Shown here one piece after another: positions 5,006 through 8,739 of a stretch of DNA of 8,739 bases. The stretch's first letter is position 1, and each line of letters opens with the position of its first letter. The stretch lies in contig CAYNDV010000175.1 in the NCBI GenBank assembly GCA_964396055.1, positions 1 to 8,739 on the forward strand, given 5' to 3'. Made by a program: the position numbers and the translations under genes. The notes beneath the pieces are model-generated. The model saw only the letters and a program-made list of their open reading frames with translations, made no database searches and had not been told where the DNA came from. The DNA comes from CAYJPV01 sp964396055 (lineage in GTDB: Bacteria; Acidobacteriota; Vicinamibacteria; Vicinamibacterales; JAKQTR01).

Positions 5006-6825
5006 GAGCCGCCTGCACGCTCGGGGGGGATGGTGCCAGACGCTGAAGAGTCAGCAGGTGGCGCCGAAGTTGTTGAAAATTCATCAACTTCCATTGCTGG
5101 CAGGCTGAACCGGAACACCGCCCCGCCCTCGCCGTCCTCGTACTGGATCGACCCGCCATGCGCCTCGACGATGCGCCGCGAAATGGCCAGGCCGAGTCCC
5201 GTGCCGTCGATCTTCGTGGTGAAGAACGGGGTGAACAGTTCCTGGCGGGCGGCGGCCGGCACCCCGCCCCCGCTGTCGGCCACAATCACGGTCACCCGCG
5301 CGCCCTCGTCACGCACGGCGACACGCAGCCGGCCCCCGCCCGGCATGACGTCCATGGCGTTATTGATCAGGTTCTCGACGACCATCCCCAGTTGCTGGGC
5401 GTCGCCGGGCACCTCCGGCCCGTCGGTCGCGGCGTCGACAATCACCTGCACGCCCTGGCCGGCCGCGCGCGCCGCGTGCAGGTCGAGGTGGCTGCGTACG
5501 AGGGCCGCGAGGTTCACGCGCCCGGCCCGGGGGCGCTCGATGCGCGCCACCTGCAGGAAGTCGCCGACGAACCCGTCGAGGGCGGTGATCTCCTCGGCGA
5601 TGATGCCGGTGTGGTGCTGCAGCACCGGATCGTCCGGCCGTTTGAGGCGCAGGTACTCGACGCAGCCGCGAATGGCATTGAGCGGGTTGCGCACCTCGTG
5701 CGCCACGGTGGACGCGACCCGGCCGAGCGCGGCGAACGTCTCGGCGTGGACGAGGCGCCCCTGGTATTCGGCGAGGGACGCGGCCATCGAATTGAACGCG
5801 CGCACCAGTTGGCCGATCTCGTCGTGCCGGGCGGCCTCGAGCCGCACGTGGAACTGGCCTTCGCCGACGCGCTTCGTCATGTCCAGCAGCGCGCTGAGGG
5901 GATGCACGATCGTCCGCGCGATCACCCCGGCGCCGATCAACCCGAAGGCGATGGCCGTGGCGGCCATCAGCATCGCGGTTCGCCGCAGGTCCCCCACCTG
6001 GTCGGCCCCGGCCCGTGGCCGGACGACCCGGACGAGGAAGGCCGGGCCATCCGGGCCGCCGGGCCGCGAGAAGCGGCCGACGGCGGCGACGACGGCGCGC
6101 GCGGTGCCGGTCGCGGCCTGGTATTCGACGACCGCGGGAACAGGTGCCGCAGCGGCCCGGACGCGTGCCCACGCCGCTGCGGGAACCGCGGGGGCATCCG
6201 GCCGTGTGGCGAGCCACGTGGCGCCGCCCGGATCCAGCAGCGCGAGTGACCCGTCGGGTTCGCCGGCGATGGCGGCCAGGGGGGCGGCCAGTTCGGCGAC
6301 GTCGACTGCGGCGAGCACGGCTCCGCCCGGCAGCGAGCGGATGGGTTCGACGACCATGAGCGTCGGTTGTCCGTGCCGCCACGCGAGAACCGGGTACTGA
6401 CTGCCGGGCCGCGGCCACGCCCGGGAGGCGGGTTCCGCGTCCGGTGTCGGGACGGAACCCGACGCGGTGAGCAACTGGCCCTCCTGGTCGAGCACGGCGA
6501 GCCCGCCGACCGAGTGCGTCGAGGCGAGCGCGACCGCGAGCAGCGGGCCGAGGGTACGTTCGTGGTGCATCCGGGCCGTCCCGGCGGCGGGGCCGGCGAC
6601 GGCTGGCGCCGCCGCCACGGCGCGGGCGGTACGTCGGGCTTCGGCCAGGGCGGCGTCGATGGTCCGCGCGCCGTCGGCGACCACGCGACGCTCGGCGGCG
6701 TCGAGCGTGTCGCGGACCGTGGCTTCCAGGTAGATGTAGGCGACACCGGCGACCACGGCCAAAGGCATCAGCGCCAGCGGGATGACGAGGAGCACGATCC
6801 GGAGGCCGAGCGGCAGGGTCCGCAC
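5002..6825 (-). CDS. Membrane sensor histidine kinase, NtrB/PilS-like two-component sensor
   Basis: A 607-residue sensor kinase. A membrane helix at about 10-32 (IVLLVIPLALMPLAVVAGVA), an extracytoplasmic region of ~250 residues that may be a Cache-type sensor (ligand unknown), and a second helix at about 284-304 (AMLMAATAIAFGLIGAGVIA) precede a HAMP linker (305-358). The HisKA domain carries the phospho-acceptor in ASTVAHEVRNPLNAIRG (H376). The ATPase domain has its N box (VVENLINNAMDVMPGGG, 482-498), G1 (VIVADSGGGVP), F box (LFTPFFTTK) and G2 (GTGLGLAIS). All catalytic motifs look intact. About 30 residues after the ATPase domain are Ser/Pro/acidic-rich and probably disordered. The GTG at 6825 is 3 nt from the regulator stop, so the pair is coupled. 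The ribosome site is weak. The target is almost certainly the adjacent regulator. Confidence 0.93.
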   Translation of the reverse strand: MRTLPLGLRIVLLVIPLALMPLAVVAGVAYIYLEATVRDTLDAAERRVVADGARTIDAALAEARRTARAVAAAPAVAGPAAGTARMHHERTLGPLLAVALASTHSVGGLAVLDQEGQLLTASGSVPTPDAEPASRAWPRPGSQYPVLAWRHGQPTLMVVEPIRSLPGGAVLAAVDVAELAAPLAAIAGEPDGSLALLDPGGATWLATRPDAPAVPAAAWARVRAAAAPVPAVVEYQAATGTARAVVAAVGRFSRPGGPDGPAFLVRVVRPRAGADQVGDLRRTAMLMAATAIAFGLIGAGVIARTIVHPLSALLDMTKRVGEGQFHVRLEAARHDEIGQLVRAFNSMAASLAEYQGRLVHAETFAALGRVASTVAHEVRNPLNAIRGCVEYLRLKRPDDPVLQHHTGIIAEEITALDGFVGDFLQVARIERPRAGRVNLAALVRSHLDLHAARAAGQGVQVIVDAATDGPEVPGDAQQLGMVVENLINNAMDVMPGGGRLRVAVRDEGARVTVIVADSGGGVPAAARQELFTPFFTTKIDGTGLGLAISRRIVEAHGGSIQYEDGEGGAVFRFSLPAMEVDEFSTTSAPPADSSASGTIPPERAGGS

Positions 6826-6828
6826 GGA

Positions 6829-8244
<1,416 letters not shown>

Positions 8245-8278
8245 TGTGGGCGGCGGCCGAAGGGCCGCAGGCGCCCCA

Positions 8279-8308
8279 AGTCTACCCACCGCGCCGGAAG
8301 GACGTCAA
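8279..8308 (-). promoter_or_regulatory. Sigma-70-type promoter of the regulator-kinase pair
   Basis: On the minus strand TTGACG (8308-8303, 5/6 match) lies 18 bp before TAGACT (8284-8279, 4/6 match). A start near 8272 would give a short leader before ATG 8244 and excludes the GTG at 8289 as the start. It is back to back with the rpsL promoter, the two -35 boxes being about 18 bp apart. Confidence 0.5.
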
Positions 8309-8326
8309 CGCGCCGGCCCCCCCTAC

Positions 8327-8355
8327 TTGCGCCGTGGGAACGACCCTGCTATACT
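8327..8355 (+). promoter_or_regulatory. Extended -10 sigma-70 promoter for rpsL
   Basis: TTGCGC (8327-8332) is separated by exactly 17 bp from TATACT (8350-8355, 5/6 match). TGC directly before the -10 box makes it an extended -10 promoter. It is the best promoter in the window and points at rpsL, 296 bp from its end. Predicted start is near 8362. Confidence 0.75.
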
Positions 8356-8486
8356 CGTCAGGTTCCTCGGTCGCTAGGACACCCTATCTAGTGACCGCCG
8401 CCAGAGAGGCGATGCGGACCAGACCTCCGCTCTGAAGCCGAAGGCGAGAAAACACAATCGATAGGGTCCAGGCACCTCCAGGTGCC

Positions 8487-8510
8487 AAGCCCCGCGCGAG
8501 CGGGGTTTCT
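8487..8510 (+). terminator. Terminator-like stem-loop inside the rpsL leader
   Basis: AAGCCCCGC (8487-8495) pairs with GCGGGGTTT (8500-8508) over 9 bp, including one G-U, around a GCGA (GNRA) tetraloop, followed by CT. The stem is ideal for an intrinsic terminator, but the U-tract is short (TTTCT), so partial or conditional termination about 150 nt from the predicted start is the best reading. Confidence 0.5.
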
Positions 8511-8598
8511 AGGCCTGGAGGGACTTCGCGCTGTCCGGGGTTGCAGCAAGGGTGCCCCCCTTGACGGTCGAAGTCGACATGGGTTTGACGGCGCAGTG

Positions 8599-8615
8599 CG
8601 GCCGGTGTCCGGCCG
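8599..8615 (+). other. Perfect 7-bp hairpin 35 nt upstream of rpsL
   Basis: CGGCCGG and CCGGCCG close a TGT loop. It lies 26 nt before the GGAG ribosome site of rpsL. It has no U-tract, so it is not a terminator; a site for translational control is possible but unproven. Confidence 0.4.
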
Positions 8616-8650
8616 GGCTGTCCGTCGGTCAGTTGTTGTACGGAGCAGCC

Positions 8651-8739
8651 GTGCCGACCATCAGCCAGCTCGTTCGCAAGGGCCGTGAGCGCGTCCTCTA
8701 CAAGACGAAGAGCCCCGCCCTCCAGGACAACCCGCAGAA
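8651..8739 (+). CDS. rpsL: 30S ribosomal protein S12, N-terminal part (runs off right edge)
   Basis: The first 29 codons read (GTG as Met) PTISQLVRKGRERV followed by LYKTKSPALQDNPQ, the highly conserved N-terminus of ribosomal protein S12. S12 is the small-subunit protein that contributes to decoding accuracy at the A site and is the site of streptomycin-resistance mutations in other bacteria. The GTG at 8651 has GGAG at 8642-8645 (five bases between). The rest of the gene lies off-window, and rpsG and fusA commonly follow in bacteria. It is divergent from the regulator-kinase genes and appears to have its own strong promoter and long leader, so it is not directly preceded by rpoC as in many bacteria. 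Residue identity is near certain even for this short stretch. Confidence 0.96.
   Translation, partial: MPTISQLVRKGRERVLYKTKSPALQDNPQ

Larger units (their letters stand above)
8362..8650 (+). ncRNA. Hairpin-rich 5' leader of the rpsL transcript
   Basis: About 289 nt lie between the predicted start and rpsL with no convincing gene. Stems seen: 8368-8377 with 8388-8397 (10 bp, one G-U); CGCC/GGCG at 8399-8411; GCGGA/TCCGC at 8414-8430; GGCACC/GGTGCC at 8471-8486 with loop TCCA; a terminator-like stem at 8487-8508; CAAGGG/CCCTTG at 8547-8563; CGGCCGG/CCGGCCG at 8599-8615. TCCAGGC (8467-8473) can instead pair with GCCTGGA (8513-8519), which competes with the 8471-8486 hairpin and encloses the terminator-like stem. 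I do not recognise a named RNA family here. It may be an autogenous ribosomal-protein leader, an attenuator, or a small RNA plus a short second leader. The structure is read by eye; its function is inferred. Confidence 0.45.

Noticed and set aside
8362..8650. The rpsL leader as tmRNA, RNase P RNA, SRP RNA or a common riboswitch
   Set aside because: None of the conserved cores I know for these families could be found in the stretch.
8482..8688. A 68-codon plus-strand frame in the rpsL leader
   Set aside because: It runs into the rpsL gene out of frame, has no ribosome site, and its start lies within a hairpin. A leader peptide cannot be fully excluded but nothing supports it.

Overview
The window is very GC-rich, with GC-ending codons throughout. 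It shows the last part of a regulator-plus-pilus gene block on the minus strand and, at the right edge, the start of a divergent ribosomal-protein gene on the plus strand. The opening residues of the S12 protein, an NtrC-type two-component pair and a Tad-type pilus locus together suggest a soil or sediment bacterium, possibly Acidobacteriota (Vicinamibacteria-like). That taxonomic guess is an inference from memory of protein style, not a search result.

Minus strand, read from right to left (the direction of transcription): a sigma-54-type response regulator (8244-6829), 3 nt further a membrane sensor histidine kinase (6825-5002), then a 142-nt gap holding a good -24/-12 promoter candidate. 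The Tad (Flp, type IVc) pilus operon follows: a PP2C phosphatase fused in frame to a Flp-type pilin (4859-3918), two stand-alone Flp-like pilins (3913-3713 and 3616-3404), a TadE-like minor pilin (3389-2952), a TadG-like protein (2965-2054), a second TadE-like protein (2096-1545), CpaB/RcpC (1520-681) and the N-terminal part of the secretin CpaC/RcpA (631 to the window edge). The motor, platform and prepilin-peptidase genes (TadA/B/C, TadZ, TadV) are not in the window and presumably lie beyond its left edge. Genes overlap or are closely spaced, except for two gaps (96 nt between the pilins, 49 nt between cpaB and cpaC) that each hold strong hairpins.

Inferred logic: the kinase senses an extracytoplasmic cue and phosphorylates the regulator. 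The regulator, with an intact GAFTGA loop, activates sigma-54 polymerase at the promoter directly upstream of the pilus operon. The operon makes pilin and pilin-like subunits, six of which in a row carry a Gly|Gln prepilin-type cleavage site, plus the periplasmic and outer-membrane channel parts.

The most unusual element is the PP2C-Flp fusion. It places a signalling phosphatase on the cytoplasmic side of a pilin precursor, so that prepilin processing could release or tether the phosphatase.

Plus strand, right edge: an extended -10 sigma-70 promoter (8327-8355), a leader of about 289 nt rich in hairpins and including a terminator-like stem-loop, and the first 29 codons of rpsL (from 8651), which runs off the window.
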